Shown here piece by piece: positions 52,677 to 61,936 of a stretch of DNA of 64,000 nt (its first letter is position 1; the number at the start of each line of letters is the position of its first letter). This DNA comes from a candidate division KSB1 bacterium (GTDB lineage: Bacteria; Zhuqueibacterota; Zhuqueibacteria; Oleimicrobiales; Geothermoviventaceae): the NCBI GenBank assembly GCA_034506315.1, contig JAPDPT010000001.1, positions 1 through 64,000 on the forward strand, read 5' to 3'. The notes under the pieces are model-generated. The model saw only the letters and a list, made by a program, of their open reading frames with translations, did no database searches and was not told where the DNA came from. A program made the position numbers and the translations under genes.

Positions 52677-53918
52677 ATGAGCCGCGTTTACCGCACACTG
52701 ATCGCTCTCCGAGAGGGGGTCGTCATCGCCCTTGATTCGCTCCGGGCCTACAAATTGCGCACCGTGCTCACCACCCTCGGAATTGTGATCGGCGTAACCA
52801 CAGTGGTGACGATCGTAGCTCTGGTGCAGGGGCTAAACCGCGCCTTTAGCCGCGAAATCTCCCAGCTCGGAACCGCCACCCTGTACATCCAGAAATTCCC
52901 CTGGATCATGACCGGTCAATCGTGGTGGGAGTATCGGAACCGCAAGGACATCACCACCAAAGAGGTTGAGGCGATCCGCCAGTACTCGCAATTGGTGGAC
53001 GCCGTGGCCCCCACGGTGTACACGCGCCGCAACGTCACCTACCGGAACAAGGAGCTCCGCGGGGTGGAAATCGTCGGCACGACGGAGGATTACCTCTACA
53101 CAAGCAATGCCTTCCCGGAGATTGGCCGGTTCCTGACCGAACTGGATGTCTCGCATCGCCGATCGGACTGCGTGATCGGCTGGGAGATCGCTGACAAGCT
53201 CTTCGGCCGGGAGGATCCCCTCGGCAAGCGCATTCAGATCGGGGGCCATCCGGTGCGGGTGGTGGGGGTCCTGCAGAAGAAGGGCCGCATGTTCGGCTAT
53301 AGCCTGGACAAGTACGTGGTCATCCCCTTTGGACTGTTCGAGAAGCTCTTCGGCGGCAACCGGTCGATCGATATTGAGGTCCGGGTGAAGGATCCCGCGC
53401 TGATGGAAGAGGCCAAGCTGGAGCTGGAGGGAATCCTCCGACGGGTACGCAAGGTCCCCCCTGGCAAGAAGAACGACTTCGCCATTAACGAGCAGAGCAT
53501 GCTGATACAGGCCTATCGCAATCTGACCACCTCCCTCTGGGCCGTGGCGATCGGAGTGGGCTCGATCTCCCTGTTGGTCGGTGGCATTGGCATCATGAAC
53601 ATTCTCCTGGTCAGCGTAACGGAGCGCACACGCGAGATCGGCATCCGTAAGGCGGTGGGAGCCCGAAATCGCGACATCCTGTGGCAGTTCCTCGTCGAAT
53701 CCATGATCATCGTGGCCGTAGGGGTGGTGATCGGCATTGGTTTGGCCATCGGACTCGCCAAGCTCATTGCCAGCGCCACTCCCATCCCGGCAGCCATTAC
53801 GCCTTGGGTGGCGGTGCTCGGGATCCTCTTCATCCTCACCATTGGCACGGTGTTCGGCATTTATCCGGCGAGTCGCGCCGCCCGGCTGAACCCCATTGAG
53901 TCGTTGCGTTACGAGTGA
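52677..53918 (+). CDS. MacB-type ABC transporter permease (first)
   Basis: A 413-aa permease with the MacB/FtsX layout: one N-terminal transmembrane helix (LRTVLTTLGIVIGVTTVVTIVALV), a large periplasmic domain (~residues 65-275), and three C-terminal helices (VGSISLLVGGIGIMNILLVSV, VAVGVVIGIGLAIGLAKL, WVAVLGILFILTIGTVFGIYPA). The ending ARLNPIESLRYE is the family's usual terminus. It most likely forms a heterodimer with the next permease. Confidence 0.93.
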   Translation: MSRVYRTLIALREGVVIALDSLRAYKLRTVLTTLGIVIGVTTVVTIVALVQGLNRAFSREISQLGTATLYIQKFPWIMTGQSWWEYRNRKDITTKEVEAIRQYSQLVDAVAPTVYTRRNVTYRNKELRGVEIVGTTEDYLYTSNAFPEIGRFLTELDVSHRRSDCVIGWEIADKLFGREDPLGKRIQIGGHPVRVVGVLQKKGRMFGYSLDKYVVIPFGLFEKLFGGNRSIDIEVRVKDPALMEEAKLELEGILRRVRKVPPGKKNDFAINEQSMLIQAYRNLTTSLWAVAIGVGSISLLVGGIGIMNILLVSVTERTREIGIRKAVGARNRDILWQFLVESMIIVAVGVVIGIGLAIGLAKLIASATPIPAAITPWVAVLGILFILTIGTVFGIYPASRAARLNPIESLRYE

Positions 53919-53965
53919 GGCGGCCTTGGCCGGTGCGACGACCCACGGAAGGTGGGAGCGAACAG

Positions 53966-55192
53966 ATGGTCGTGAGTGAATACTTCTCGGTCGCGTTCGC
54001 GACCATTCGCGCCAACAAGCTGCGCTCCTTTCTCACCCTGCTGGGCGTCGTGATCGGGGTCATGACGATCATCGCCATGCAGTCCTTGGTCGAAGGGCTA
54101 AAGAGAAATGTCGCTGAGCAGCTGCAGATCCTCGGCAACAACGTCTTTCAGGTCCAGAAGTACCCCCCGATCCAGCTGGGCGGCGAAAGCTGGCGAAAAT
54201 ACCGCAACCGCAAGAATCTGACGGTGGAAGAAGCGGAGGCGATTCGGGAGAAGGCCACAGCGGTCCGCGCGGTCTGCAGCAAGGCGTTCCACGGGGGCGC
54301 CACCATCCGGTTCGAAGAACGCAAGACGTTGCCTACCGTTGTCGTTGTTGGGACAACCCCCGAGTATCTGGAAACCGACGCCTCCTCTGTGGCACGCGGC
54401 CGCTTCCTCACGCAAACCGACAGTGACCACAACCGGACCGTGGCGGTGCTGGGGATGGACGTCGTGGAGCGCCTCTTCCCCTACCGAGACCCCGTGGGGG
54501 AAACTGTGCTCGTGGACGGCCACAAGTTTCAGGTGGTGGGGGTGCTGGAGCGCAAGGGCAGCATCTTCGGTGAGAGCCGCGACAACCTCGTCATCGTTCC
54601 CATCGGTACCTTCTTCAAGATCTGGGGAAAGAACCGCTCGATCGCGATTAGTGTGCAGGCGGCAAGCGCCGAGCTTTACCAGCAGGCCCAGGAGCAGGTG
54701 ATCGGGATCCTTCGCGCCGCGCGCAAAGTGCCCCCGTGGGAGGACAATGACTTCGAGATCTTCTCCAACGAAACCCTCGTCGAAACCTTCAACAATCTGA
54801 CGCGTTACGTGCGGCTGGCAGCGTACATCATTGCCTCCATTAGCCTCATCGTGGCCGGCGTCGGCATCATGAACATCATGCTGGTCTCCGTAATGGAGCG
54901 AACCCGGGAGATCGGGATCCGGATGGCTGTAGGAGCCAAACGGCGGCATATCCTTACGCAATTCCTGGTGGAGGCGGTGACACTTACGGAAGTAGGAGGC
55001 GCGATCGGCATCCTCCTGGGAATTCTTCTTGCCCAGCTTGTACGGGCCGTTACGCCGCTGCCCGCAGTGGTGCCGATCTGGACGCTCATCCTCGGGCTTT
55101 TCTTCTGCTCGCTCGTGGGGATTGTCTTCGGGGTGTACCCGGCCACAAGAGCTGCTCGGCTCGATCCGATCGAGGCGCTCCGCTACGAGTAA
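53966..55192 (+). CDS. MacB-type ABC transporter permease (second)
   Basis: A 408-aa paralogue of the preceding permease with the same four-helix layout: LRSFLTLLGVVIGVMTIIAM, the periplasmic domain, then IASISLIVAGVGIMNIMLVSVMERTREIGIRMAVGA and the ARLDPIEALRYE terminus. ATG 53966 has GGGAGCG eight bases upstream; a longer GTG start at 53915 would overlap the preceding stop and add 17 unconserved residues. Two separate permeases plus one ATPase suggest a heterodimeric efflux pump. Confidence 0.92.
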   Translation: MVVSEYFSVAFATIRANKLRSFLTLLGVVIGVMTIIAMQSLVEGLKRNVAEQLQILGNNVFQVQKYPPIQLGGESWRKYRNRKNLTVEEAEAIREKATAVRAVCSKAFHGGATIRFEERKTLPTVVVVGTTPEYLETDASSVARGRFLTQTDSDHNRTVAVLGMDVVERLFPYRDPVGETVLVDGHKFQVVGVLERKGSIFGESRDNLVIVPIGTFFKIWGKNRSIAISVQAASAELYQQAQEQVIGILRAARKVPPWEDNDFEIFSNETLVETFNNLTRYVRLAAYIIASISLIVAGVGIMNIMLVSVMERTREIGIRMAVGAKRRHILTQFLVEAVTLTEVGGAIGILLGILLAQLVRAVTPLPAVVPIWTLILGLFFCSLVGIVFGVYPATRAARLDPIEALRYE

Positions 55193-55242
55193 GGGAGCCC
55201 GACTGGCCCCGCACAAGAAGCGGCTACGAGGGAGAATCAAGA

Positions 55243-55599
55243 ATGACCAACCTCAGGATTCGGCAGGTGCAACGCGATAGGGTGACCATTCTTGCCCTGG
55301 AAGGTACGCTGCTTGGTGGACAGGAAGGGGAGGAGCTCAGAAATCTGGTCTACGAAGCCGTCCAGCAGGAACGGAATCGAGTCGTCCTAGATCTGGGCGG
55401 CGTAACGTGGATGAATAGTAGCGGCCTTGGGCTTCTTGTGGCCGCTTTGAGCACTCTGCGGGCGAGCGGCGGAGAGATGGTGTTGGCCCGCGTGCCGGAC
55501 AGGGTTCTACGCACCCTGCAAATCACGCGTCTGGAATCGGTGTTCCGAATGGTGCCGGGAGTGGACGAGGGTGTGGCCGAACTTGCGGAGGGGGTATGA
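55243..55599 (+). CDS. STAS-domain anti-anti-sigma-type protein
   Basis: A 118-aa STAS domain: a beta strand (RVTILALEGTL), the helix GEELRNLVYEAV, then VVLDLGGVTWMNSSGLGLLVAA, where Ser59 is the predicted phosphorylation site. The residue before it is Asn58, where SpoIIAA-type proteins carry Asp. No anti-sigma kinase or phosphatase partner is next to it. It overlaps the following pentapeptide gene by 4 nt (ATGA). Confidence 0.88.
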   Translation: MTNLRIRQVQRDRVTILALEGTLLGGQEGEELRNLVYEAVQQERNRVVLDLGGVTWMNSSGLGLLVAALSTLRASGGEMVLARVPDRVLRTLQITRLESVFRMVPGVDEGVAELAEGV

Positions 55600-56138
55600 G
55601 CGAGATCAGCCGCGAAGAGGCGATCGAGATCCTGCGGGCAGGGGGGAGCTTGGCGGGAAGAGATCTCCGCGAGATCGACCTTTCCTACGAGACGCTGTCC
55701 GGCGCCGATCTTCACGGGGCCGTCCTGGCAGATGCCCACCTGCAGAACGCCAACCTGATCGGCGCTAATCTGGCCGGAGCAGACCTGCAGCGCGCCTTCC
55801 TCTTCGGTGCCAATCTGGAAGGGGCCAATCTTGCGGGTGCCAATTGTGCCGATGCCAATCTACAGGATACGAACCTTGCGGGGGCCAATCTGGAAGGCGC
55901 AAACCTCGAGCACGCGGCCCTTTTCGGCTCCCTCTTGGACGGAGCGAATCTCTCGGGGGCCAATCTGGAGCGCGCCCGTCTGAAACGCGCTTCGTTGCGC
56001 AGGGCTAACCTCCAAGGTGCCCGCCTCAGGCGCGCCCACTTGGAGCGTGCAGACCTAACAGGGGCCAACCTCCAGGGCGCAGACCTCGAAGGAGCATCCT
56101 TAGATTACGCGATACTCCCCCCTGGCGAGCCCGCGTAA
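55596..56138 (+). CDS. Pentapeptide-repeat protein
   Basis: A 180-aa protein. After a ~35-residue N-terminal part, residues ~36-170 form about 26 pentapeptide repeats of the A(D/N)LxX type (ANLIG, ANLAG, ADLQR, ANLEG and so on), which fold into a right-handed square helix. A few repeats are degenerate in the middle (ALFGS, LLDGA). Proteins of this family include topoisomerase inhibitors (MfpA/Qnr) and many of unknown role. Length and composition do not identify it as Qnr. Translation is coupled to the STAS gene. Confidence 0.92.
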   Translation: MSEISREEAIEILRAGGSLAGRDLREIDLSYETLSGADLHGAVLADAHLQNANLIGANLAGADLQRAFLFGANLEGANLAGANCADANLQDTNLAGANLEGANLEHAALFGSLLDGANLSGANLERARLKRASLRRANLQGARLRRAHLERADLTGANLQGADLEGASLDYAILPPGEPA

Positions 56139-56169
56139 CCCGATCCCCACCGCCATCCCCCGAGTCATG

Positions 56170-56206
56170 CCTGCGGCCACACCCGCCTGGCAGGTGTAGC
56201 CGCAGG
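56170..56206. terminator. Bidirectional stem-loop between convergent genes
   Basis: CCTGCGGC (56170-56177) pairs with GCCGCAGG (56199-56206), and ACACC with GGTGT inside. No T-run is present on either side, so termination strength is uncertain. It lies between the + strand pentapeptide gene and the minus-strand barrel gene. Confidence 0.5.
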
Positions 56207-56217
56207 GGAAATCCCTC

Positions 56218-56775
56218 TCACTCGGGAAGATTGAAAATGACTCCCGCCATCAGGGCGAAGTAATCCGCCCCGTCGATGGCGTACTTTGCTTCGGCAAATC
56301 CGGTCAGGGACGGGGAGAGTCCCATTTCAGCCCCAGCCACAAGGTGAAGTCCGATGTCCGTCTCGGTTTTGGACTCAGAGCCGCTTCCGAAGTAGGGGAT
56401 CGACCACTCCACCTTGGCGCGACCGATGTTCAGGGCCAAGCCAGCTCCGGCATAGGGTTTCACAGGCGATCCTTGAAAGGGGATGTAATACTTACCGACC
56501 GCTCCGATAGCGATCTCCCGGAAGGAGGCATCCGTACCGAAGCCTGCGTCGTAGTTCTTCGTCCAGAAATCGACGAAAGCGTCCAGTCCGATTAGACCGG
56601 CCACCTTCCCGAGTTTCGCCTGCACGCCCAGGCCCAACGTACTCCCGATGTCCTCCTCGGCCGAGACCAGTCCGATCTTCCCCCCTATGCCCATCAAACC
56701 CAGTTGGGCTTGTGCCGCACCGCCGACCCCGAGCATCAAGGCAAGGAATACGACCACCGCACCTTTCTTCACCAT
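56218..56775 (-). CDS. Small outer-membrane beta-barrel protein
   Basis: A 185-aa protein with a clear signal peptide (MVKKGAVVVFLALMLGVGGAAQAQ) and a body of alternating strands (GIGGKIGLVSAE, GLGVQAKLGKVAGL, IAIGAVGKYYIPF, VKPYAGAGLALNIG, DIGLHLVAGAEMGL, GFAEAKYAIDGADYFALMAGVIFNL). This is the pattern of eight-stranded OmpA/OmpX-like barrels. It has a GGGAGG ribosome site. Its own promoter candidate lies at 56876-56903. Confidence 0.82.
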   Translation of the reverse strand: MVKKGAVVVFLALMLGVGGAAQAQLGLMGIGGKIGLVSAEEDIGSTLGLGVQAKLGKVAGLIGLDAFVDFWTKNYDAGFGTDASFREIAIGAVGKYYIPFQGSPVKPYAGAGLALNIGRAKVEWSIPYFGSGSESKTETDIGLHLVAGAEMGLSPSLTGFAEAKYAIDGADYFALMAGVIFNLPE

Positions 56776-56875
56776 CTGAACTACCTCCCTTCCACTGGTT
56801 CAGACCTAAAGGGCCCCTCCTTTACGATCGCTGCGTAGCGGCCCGGCACGCAGCCCTACCCCACACGGTCGAATC

Positions 56876-56903
56876 AATTTACACCCATTCCTATCAGATG
56901 CAA
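56876..56903 (-). promoter_or_regulatory. Candidate promoter of the outer-membrane barrel gene
   Basis: Minus strand: TTGCAT (56903-56898), a 16-nt spacer, then TAAATT followed by G (56881-56876), about 100 nt upstream of the ATG. Confidence 0.4.
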
Positions 56904-56969
56904 GGGCAGGCGCCGTTTTTTTCATCTCACACCCACCGTCCTCCTGCGGTGGCACGAGCCGGATTCTTC

Positions 56970-56998
56970 TTGAAAAGCAGGGCTCGTTTGTCTACATT
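56970..56998 (+). promoter_or_regulatory. Candidate promoter of the polyprenyl synthase gene
   Basis: TTGAAA (56970-56975), a 17-nt spacer, then TACATT followed by G (56993-56999), about 60 nt before the ATG. It is divergent from the barrel-gene promoter. Confidence 0.5.
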
Positions 56999-57057
56999 GC
57001 CGCCGCCAAGAACTGGCCCTCAGAAGCGGGTGGCCCACAGACGCAATTCCGCCGTCT

Positions 57058-58044
57058 ATGTCTCCAGTCGATCTACAACGAAAGCTCGAACAGTTACGAG
57101 GGCTCGTCGAGGACGGGCTTTCCAGACTTACGGATCGACAGGGCCCGTTGTCTTTCTATGGGCCTGTGCGTTACATTCTGGAGGGCGGTGGCAAGCGCTT
57201 GCGTCCGGTTTTGGTACTCCTCAGCGCGGAAGCTGTAGGTAGCCCACCTGAGGAGGCACTGCCCTGCGCTTTGGCCGTGGAGCTGATGCACAACTTCACG
57301 CTCGTCCATGACGACATCATGGACCGGGATACGCTACGCAGGGGCAGGCCTACCGTGCACGTCCTTTGGGACCAGGACACAGCCATCCTGACAGGCGATG
57401 GCCTTCTTGCCCTCGCTTACCAGCAGCTGTTCCGCTACCCCTCTGACCGACTCACGCGCATCGGGAGCATCTTCTCCGAGGGGGTGCTGCGCGTTTGCGA
57501 AGGGCAGGCGCTGGACAAGGATTTCGAGTCACGCCCCACCGTCTCGCTCGACGAGTACATGGAAATGATCGACAAGAAAACGGCCGAACTCTTCTCCGTC
57601 TCCTGCCAGCTCGGGGCTCTGACCGGCAGCGGTGATGACCGCTCCGTGGAGGCGCTCGGCAACTACGGAAGAAAGCTCGGTCTTGCCTTCCAGATCCAGG
57701 ATGACCTGCTGGACGTATTGTCTCCGGAGGAGATCTCCGGAAAGCCCCAGGCCAGCGACATTCGCCGCCGGAAGAAGACATTCCTGTTTGTCCATGCCCT
57801 GACGGCGGCCAACGAACAAGAGCGCACCTGGCTTCTGGAGACCTACGCGGGGTCGACGATCTCGGAGGAGAACGTTCAGAAAGTGATGGAGCTTTTCCGG
57901 TCCACAGGGGCCATTGAGCGCGCCGAGGCCCTCGTCTCGGAGCTTCTTGCCGCCGCACGGCGTGCACTGGCCGGTTTGCCGCGCACCGAGGGCGTGGAGC
58001 ACCTGGAGAACCTTACCCTCGTCCTTTCCGGCCGGCGAGCCTGA
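57058..58044 (+). CDS. Polyprenyl diphosphate synthase
   Basis: A 328-aa trans-isoprenyl diphosphate synthase that elongates allylic diphosphates with isopentenyl diphosphate. Both aspartate-rich motifs are present: DDIMD at 85-89 (LVHDDIMDRD) and DDLLD at 215-219 (FQIQDDLLD), plus GGGKRLRPVL for diphosphate binding and an LxxGRPT motif. Length fits either farnesyl/geranylgeranyl or longer-chain quinone-type enzymes; I cannot fix product length. No ribosome site is visible before ATG 57058. Confidence 0.93.
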   Translation: MSPVDLQRKLEQLRGLVEDGLSRLTDRQGPLSFYGPVRYILEGGGKRLRPVLVLLSAEAVGSPPEEALPCALAVELMHNFTLVHDDIMDRDTLRRGRPTVHVLWDQDTAILTGDGLLALAYQQLFRYPSDRLTRIGSIFSEGVLRVCEGQALDKDFESRPTVSLDEYMEMIDKKTAELFSVSCQLGALTGSGDDRSVEALGNYGRKLGLAFQIQDDLLDVLSPEEISGKPQASDIRRRKKTFLFVHALTAANEQERTWLLETYAGSTISEENVQKVMELFRSTGAIERAEALVSELLAAARRALAGLPRTEGVEHLENLTLVLSGRRA

Positions 58045-58189
58045 ATTTGGGAAGGGATGTCCCTACCGGAATTTCCTACGCTACGGCCGCTGTTCAGAAC
58101 GGTGCAGTCAGGCGTGAGGATTCCCCGCGCCAAACGTTCGGTAGGCTGCGACCGTCGGTGAATCGCCTGGGATCAAACGGGAGGGAGCA

Positions 58190-59008
58190 GTGAGAGGAAA
58201 GTCCTCCGCCCTTTGGGCGGGAGCAGTAATCATCACCTTGGCAAGCGCCGTCTGGCAAAGGACCACCGGTCCCACCTATCCCCACAATGCGAGGGTCACT
58301 TTGGCTGGGGGCGAGCTACAGATCCCCCTGCCTCGAACACACGCCGGGCCCGGCGATGAGAAGATTCAGCTGGAGGTCCCGGATACCTCCGTGTCCGGTA
58401 CCCTGATTTGGCGGCGATACCCGACCGCAGAACCCTGGAGGCGCCAGGCCTTGGAGAGACAGGGTTCCACGCTTATTGGGCATCTCCCCCATCAGCCACC
58501 GGCAGGCAAACTGGAGTATTGGATCGAGCTTCGCCAAGGAGAGAAAACGATCCCCCTCACGAAAAAGCCGCTGGTCATCCGGTTTCGCGGAGAGGTGCCT
58601 GGAGCGGTTCTGGCTGGGCACATCTTGGCCATGTTTCTCTTCATGCTCTTTTCGAATCGTGCTGGGCTTGAGGCGCTCAGCGGAGGACCCAGGGCCAAGG
58701 CGTACGGCCGGACCGGCTTTGCCCTGCTCATCGTTGGGGGATTTGTGCTGGGCCCCATCGTCCAGCACTACGCGTTTGGTCAATGGTGGACGGGCTTCCC
58801 ATTCGGGTACGACCTGACGGACAATAAGACCCTGATCGCCGCTGTTGTGTGGCTGTGGGCGCTGGTCCGGTCTTACCGAAAGGGATCAAGCCGCGGAGCC
58901 CTCCTCTTCGCCGCGGCCGTCACCCTGGTGGTATTCCTCATCCCCCACAGCATGTGGGGATCCGAGCTCAAGTGGGAAGAGGTATCCTCCGGCCCACACA
59001 CGCCGTAG
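58190..59008 (+). CDS. Membrane protein of unknown function
   Basis: A 272-aa protein (GTG start behind GGGAGGGAG). One N-terminal transmembrane helix is followed by ~120 residues of soluble, beta-rich periplasmic-looking sequence, then four hydrophobic helices (AVLAGHILAMFLFMLF, GFALLIVGGFVLGPIVQHYAFG, ALIAAVVWLWALV, ALLFAAAVTLVVFLIPHSMWG). A conserved-looking region FGQWWTGFPFGYDLTDNKT sits between helices. I do not recognise the family. Confidence 0.6.
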   Translation: MRGKSSALWAGAVIITLASAVWQRTTGPTYPHNARVTLAGGELQIPLPRTHAGPGDEKIQLEVPDTSVSGTLIWRRYPTAEPWRRQALERQGSTLIGHLPHQPPAGKLEYWIELRQGEKTIPLTKKPLVIRFRGEVPGAVLAGHILAMFLFMLFSNRAGLEALSGGPRAKAYGRTGFALLIVGGFVLGPIVQHYAFGQWWTGFPFGYDLTDNKTLIAAVVWLWALVRSYRKGSSRGALLFAAAVTLVVFLIPHSMWGSELKWEEVSSGPHTP

Positions 59009-59119
59009 GGCCGTTTTAGGTGTGGACGCCGATGGCCCAGGACGGCTCTGCGGGAAGGTTCTGCGCGGCGAACCTGCGAACGATGGCCAGAGGGGGCTCA
59101 AAACACGGAGGAGGAAGAC

Positions 59120-59845
59120 TTGAGCCGGGCTGCGTTCTTCGTCTACATCGGGGCGATCTTCGGTATCGCTGTGGGGGGCGGGTTCATCCCGATGTTGTGG
59201 CAACGCAACCAGTACGGGCTGCGCTTGTCGGTGAGCTTCGGGGCGGGGGTGCTTTTGGGTGCGGCCTTCCTGCACATGCTGCCTGAGGCCGCCGAGCTCA
59301 CCGGATCTTCGGTGGGCGTTGGCATTCTGGCTGGGTTCCTCCTCATGTACGTGACGGAAAAATTCGTGATGACCCATCCCTGCGACGCGGAGCACTGCGA
59401 CTACCACCGCGTGGGATGGGCTGCTTTCGGGGGTCTAACGCTGCACAGCCTCGTCGATGGCGTGGCGCTGGGCTCCGGAGCCCTCGTGCCGGCGATTGGC
59501 CCAAGCGTTGCGCTGGCCATTCTCTTCCACAAGCTCCCCGCTTCGGTAGCCCTGTCCAGCGTGCTCTTGCGGAGCGGGTTCTCCCGACTCAAGACGCAGC
59601 TGGCGGTGACGGCTTTCGGAGCCGGCGTGCCCATAGGCGCCATTCTCACGCGATGGGCCCTTGCCGGGCTCCCGCCCTCGGCTCTGGGCGCTCTGGTGGC
59701 TTTTTCGGCAGGCACCTTCATCCACATCGCCACAGACGATCTGATGCCCGAGATCCATCGGGTCCAGGAAGGCCGCTTCGTCAACCTTCTTGCTTTCGCT
59801 GCGGGCCTCGGTTTCGTCTTCGCGGGCAAGTCCTTCTCTGCTTGA
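59120..59845 (+). CDS. ZIP-family metal transporter
   Basis: A 241-aa transporter with about eight helices. The metal site in helices IV-V is visible as HSLVDGVALG and HKLPASVALS, the GufA/ZIP subgroup pattern; TDDLMPEIH is near the C-terminus. It likely takes up Zn2+ or another divalent metal. A Cys/His loop (MTHPCDAEHCDYHR) lies between helices and may bind metal. TTG 59120 follows GGAGGA. Confidence 0.9.
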   Translation: MSRAAFFVYIGAIFGIAVGGGFIPMLWQRNQYGLRLSVSFGAGVLLGAAFLHMLPEAAELTGSSVGVGILAGFLLMYVTEKFVMTHPCDAEHCDYHRVGWAAFGGLTLHSLVDGVALGSGALVPAIGPSVALAILFHKLPASVALSSVLLRSGFSRLKTQLAVTAFGAGVPIGAILTRWALAGLPPSALGALVAFSAGTFIHIATDDLMPEIHRVQEGRFVNLLAFAAGLGFVFAGKSFSA

Positions 59846-59964
59846 CCACCCAGCGCCGAAGAATCGATCCCGCGTGGCCGTCCGCTCCATCCGGAGAGGG
59901 CCCAGTGGATCGCAAGGGAACGCTTCGGATCCGTTCCGGTCGCTGCGTCGAGAGGGCAGAGTCG

Positions 59965-60465
59965 CTATTGGAGTCGCACCCCGGAGAAGAGGGTCTGGGC
60001 CAGAAAGCCGGCGATCGGCGGGAAGAAAAACGTGCACGATAAGCGGATCAGCGCAAACCGCCAACCCATGATGCCGATCTCCATAGGCAGGCGGCCGACC
60101 GCCCATAGGGACCAGGCTGTGAGGAAGGCCACCATGGTACCGACGCCTGCTCCCGCACGCATCAGTCCGGCCGCGATGGGGAGACTGACGTACGGACCAC
60201 CGGGGGCGATGGCACCGGTGAGGGTCCCCACCAGGATGCCACGCCATCCCGATTCCTCACCGATCCATTTACCAAGTGTTTCCCTCGGCACGAGGACCTG
60301 GATAATCCCCGCCGCAACGAAAGAAAGGACAAGGAGGGGCAGGACCTCCGCGGTCAATCGGAGGCCGATCATCAATCCTTGGAGATGCTGGCCCTGTCCC
60401 TTGGAGTAGGCCACGAGAAACAATAGGCCGGCCACAACGGCCATCACCAATGTGGGCACCCACAT
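59965..60465 (-). CDS. YraQ/permease-like (DUF318-type) membrane protein
   Basis: A 166-aa protein with about four to five hydrophobic helices and the family motif GTLTGAIAPGGPYVSLPIAAGLMRAGAGVGTMVAFLTAWSLWAVGR. It is about half the length of canonical YraQ-like permeases (two such halves), so it may be a half-size form that dimerises. GGAGGGAGAGAAGG lies before the ATG. Substrate unknown. Confidence 0.8.
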   Translation of the reverse strand: MWVPTLVMAVVAGLLFLVAYSKGQGQHLQGLMIGLRLTAEVLPLLVLSFVAAGIIQVLVPRETLGKWIGEESGWRGILVGTLTGAIAPGGPYVSLPIAAGLMRAGAGVGTMVAFLTAWSLWAVGRLPMEIGIMGWRFALIRLSCTFFFPPIAGFLAQTLFSGVRLQ

Positions 60466-60663
60466 CCTTCTCTCCCTCCGCGGTACACTGTCAGGGAACT
60501 ACCTGCCCTCGGAGCTCTCCGCCTCGAGTCGTCACTGATCCACCAGCCGACCGAACGCTCCCGATCCGACGCAGCCTGAGACTGCTCGATATCACCCCCC
60601 ATTCCCTTCCGTTTCCGCGCTCGCTGCTGGGATTATCCCGGCCCCGCCTCCTTTCACTCGGCA

Positions 60664-61833
60664 CTAGTAGAGCCGCAGCGCAGCAAATCGAAGCCCCGTT
60701 AGCCTCTCCCCAACGGCAACAAGTTCGCTTTCCGGCCCTTCGAGGATCGTCAGGGTGGTGGTCAGGGTCTCCTTCTCCCCGGCAGCGAGGACCTGTGCCG
60801 GTCCGTGGCACTCCATTTCCGCAAAGCCGCCCATCTGACCGGAGTCATTGTAGATCTGCACCGGGTCTCCGAACTCGCTGGGCTTGCCCCAGGGATGGTC
60901 AAGGTACACACCTTCGGGGTCGAGGGGAAACTGCTTGACGAAGAGGACCGCCCTCCCTTGTTCCAGGCGCTCCAACAGAAGCAGGATCGGTCGCGCTGCC
61001 CAGGGGGCAATCCCAATCTTTCCGCGGCGGCGGCCATCGATCTTCACCGTGATCGCGTCGTCGGTAACCGAAATGCGGTCGGGCGGAATGGGATCGAAGT
61101 AGTCACGATACGGAGGCTTTTCGGCGCGCCGAATGGGGATAATCATCGTTCCGCCTGGAACCACCTGGTCCAGGCTCCAGAGCCCCACGCGATCCACATC
61201 CTTCCCGATGACCTGGGACCCCAGATTCTCCAGTTCGTGGGTGGTACGGAAGCTCACCCATCGCACCTGGCTCGAAAGGGGGCCAAACTCCTCGGGCAAA
61301 CTCCGGAGCAGCTCGACTTTCCGCAGCAGCCGGAGGGAGTAAGGCTGATCGTCCCGGGTGGTGATTTCAAACTCATTGACACAGGTGACTGAAGATTCGT
61401 CTCGCGAGGTTATCTGGTAGCTGCCGGGATCCATCTGCGGGGGCACAAACCAGTTGTTCTCCTTGTCAAGATAAAATCGGTCCTCTGGAGCGATCCAGGT
61501 GCGCGCTCCGCCAAGATTCCAGTCCCGGGGCTCACGCTGCCAGAACGACGGCCTCAAGACCTGAGCGTTGACCCAAAGCCAGTTCGTGGATTCAAGGCCG
61601 GCGGTACCCGCTCCGATCACGCGTGCCCCGTAGCTGGGCGTGACCACGATCGTCCCACCCAGTTCAGTACGCAGGACGAGTACCTCGGTCTTCCCTTCCA
61701 GCGCTTTGACCACCTCAGCGAGTGTTCCCTTCATTGTTCCCGCTCCTCCCTGTCGCTGCTTAGCTTCTCGTTGGCAGCCCACCGACATGATCAGGGCCAA
61801 TGGAATCGCAAGCCATCGAAGGTTCTGGGTCAT
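60664..61833 (-). CDS. Exported lipoprotein of unknown function
   Basis: A 389-aa lipoprotein (lipobox MSVGC, Cys20). The body is beta-rich with a strongly aromatic, acidic pattern (GTIVVTPSYGARVIGAGT, FYLDKENNWFVPPQ, WVSFRTTHELENLGS). Glycan-active-enzyme-like folds look similar, and I recall proteins of this kind filed as DUF6786, but I cannot confirm it. ATG 61833 has GGAGG seven bases upstream; the frame is open further upstream with unlike composition. Confidence 0.65.
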   Translation of the reverse strand: MTQNLRWLAIPLALIMSVGCQREAKQRQGGAGTMKGTLAEVVKALEGKTEVLVLRTELGGTIVVTPSYGARVIGAGTAGLESTNWLWVNAQVLRPSFWQREPRDWNLGGARTWIAPEDRFYLDKENNWFVPPQMDPGSYQITSRDESSVTCVNEFEITTRDDQPYSLRLLRKVELLRSLPEEFGPLSSQVRWVSFRTTHELENLGSQVIGKDVDRVGLWSLDQVVPGGTMIIPIRRAEKPPYRDYFDPIPPDRISVTDDAITVKIDGRRRGKIGIAPWAARPILLLLERLEQGRAVLFVKQFPLDPEGVYLDHPWGKPSEFGDPVQIYNDSGQMGGFAEMECHGPAQVLAAGEKETLTTTLTILEGPESELVAVGERLTGLRFAALRLY

Positions 61834-61936
61834 CTTGTCCTCCTTGATCGTTGCCGGGAAACCGAGCCCTCTAAAGCACCGGGATCTTCTTCCTACCCCG
61901 AGACAACCGGTTTCCGCTCTCTCCCTCCCCACTCCC

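Noticed and set aside
55700-56130. Short regularly spaced repeats resembling a CRISPR array
   Set aside because: The repeats are 15-nt codon repeats of the pentapeptide protein, with no spacers and no direct repeats of CRISPR length.
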